From positions 1 to 6,853 of the forward strand of contig JAKSUO010000066.1 in the NCBI GenBank assembly GCA_024408895.1: a DNA stretch of 6,853 nt. The letters run 5' to 3'. Positions 6,207 to 6,853 of this stretch are shown piece after piece. This DNA is from Alphaproteobacteria bacterium. Its GTDB lineage: Bacteria; Pseudomonadota; Alphaproteobacteria; RF32; CAG-239. Made by a program: the position numbers and the translations under genes. Every line of letters begins with the position of its first letter. Positions within the stretch are counted from its first letter, which is position 1. Under the pieces are notes generated by a model. That model was not told the origin of the DNA. It saw only the letters and a list, made by a program, of their open reading frames with translations, and searched no databases.

Positions 6207-6224
6207 CGGGAAATTTATAACAAA

Positions 6225-6818
6225 ATGGAAAGAAACGATATACAAAAATTACTAATTCAAGTCGGGCGCGAAATTGTCAAAGAAAAAGGAACCGAGGCCT
6301 TAACCGTGCGCAAATTGTCGGAAGCATCAGGTTGTTCGGTGGGGGCGATTTATAATCAATTTGCCAATATGGAAAATTTTGTGGTGGTGCAAAATTATTT
6401 AACTTTAGATGAACTTTCCGCTAAGCTGTCCACAGTGAAAATTTCCAGCGATCCGTTTGTTGATATGAATAAACTTTTACAGGTATTTGTAGATTATGTG
6501 TTAGCCAATAAAAATCTATGGTATTTGCTTTATGGTTTTCATTTGCGCCATCATCGGGTTTACAGCTATTTTAATATGAAAAAAGTAGTGAAAATTATTG
6601 CTGTTATTCATGACTTGTTGCAGCGAATGGTGCCGAATATGGAAAGACCGGAAAGAGTTTTATCTTCACAAATATTATGGTTGACACTCTTTGCCGTCAG
6701 CTCTTTCTTAACAAAAGATATTTTGGATTCTTTAGTCAAAATCAATAAAAAGACGATTTGTCAGTTGATGATGAATACCTATGTTGCCGGTTTGACTGTC
6801 TTAGAGAAAAAAGTATAA
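6225..6818 (+). CDS. TetR/AcrR-family transcriptional regulator
   Basis: DNA-binding one-component regulator of 197 aa, the usual TetR length. The N-terminal helix-turn-helix is clear: helix 1 at about 4-21 (DIQKLLIQVGREIVKEKG), then LTVRKLSEASGCSVGAIYNQF at 26-46, with the family's typical SVGAIYNQF recognition region. Residues about 60-190 are an all-helical ligand and dimer domain with no recognised signature. NKNLWYLLYGFHLRHH at 95-110 is aromatic-rich and could line a ligand pocket. I chose the ATG at 6225 because the homologous part begins there; a longer frame from TTG at 6147 would add 26 non-TetR residues and include the probable -35 box. The ribosome site is weak (GGGA at 6208-6211, 13 nt away). 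It diverges from the coiled-coil/Mur ligase/S66 unit, so it probably controls that unit and itself. Ligand unknown. No terminator is seen in the last 35 bases. Confidence 0.88.
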   Translation: MERNDIQKLLIQVGREIVKEKGTEALTVRKLSEASGCSVGAIYNQFANMENFVVVQNYLTLDELSAKLSTVKISSDPFVDMNKLLQVFVDYVLANKNLWYLLYGFHLRHHRVYSYFNMKKVVKIIAVIHDLLQRMVPNMERPERVLSSQILWLTLFAVSSFLTKDILDSLVKINKKTICQLMMNTYVAGLTVLEKKV

Positions 6819-6853
6819 GTTTTTGTTTTAATCTGCACCCAATCACACACTAA

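Noticed and set aside
6147..6224. TTG start at 6147 extending the TetR protein by 26 residues
   Set aside because: The extra residues do not look like a TetR N-terminus, there is no ribosome site, and the TTG forms part of a probable -35 box.

Overview
The window comes from an AT-rich (by eye roughly 40% G+C) Gram-negative-type bacterium. Two proteins carry Sec signal peptides. Two or three genes act on diaminopimelate-type peptidoglycan, judging by family. The overall look fits a low-GC, possibly host-associated alphaproteobacterium, but no rRNA or other phylogenetic marker is present, so the taxon is only a guess. There are eight protein genes, no RNA genes, no CRISPR array, no transposon and no gene-free stretch over 300 bases.

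Left part (1-2255): an M17 leucyl aminopeptidase on the + strand, which may continue upstream of the window, runs into a strong bidirectional hairpin terminator. Facing it on the - strand is a small exported protein with a histidine-rich tail. Upstream of that are an intergenic region with a perfect 13-bp AT-rich dyad and a small, very acidic unrecognised protein.

Middle (2256-2939): a multi-pass membrane protein with an HELTH zinc-protease motif (M50-like) on the + strand. Its 3' end overlaps the end of the oppositely oriented S66 peptidase gene by 21 bp.

Right part (2919-6115, - strand): a tight three-gene unit. It runs, in transcription order, from an exported coiled-coil protein of unknown function, to a MurC/Mpl-family Mur ligase, to an S66 (LD-carboxypeptidase-like) protein. 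The gaps are 10 and 1 nt. The last two are what a peptidoglycan-recycling branch needs: an LD-carboxypeptidase trims tetrapeptide to tripeptide, and an Mpl-type ligase reattaches tripeptide to UDP-MurNAc. Divergent from this unit is a TetR-type regulator (6225-6818), a plausible local regulator.

The most unusual point is the S66 protein. Cysteine replaces the expected nucleophilic serine (GFCD instead of G[FY]SD), and the nearby RGGYG motif reads RAAAG, while the Glu and His of the triad are kept. Together with a Mur ligase that mixes MurC and Mpl hallmarks and a co-transcribed exported coiled-coil protein, this could be a variant cell-wall recycling or muropeptide-handling module. That is an inference from context, not something demonstrated here.
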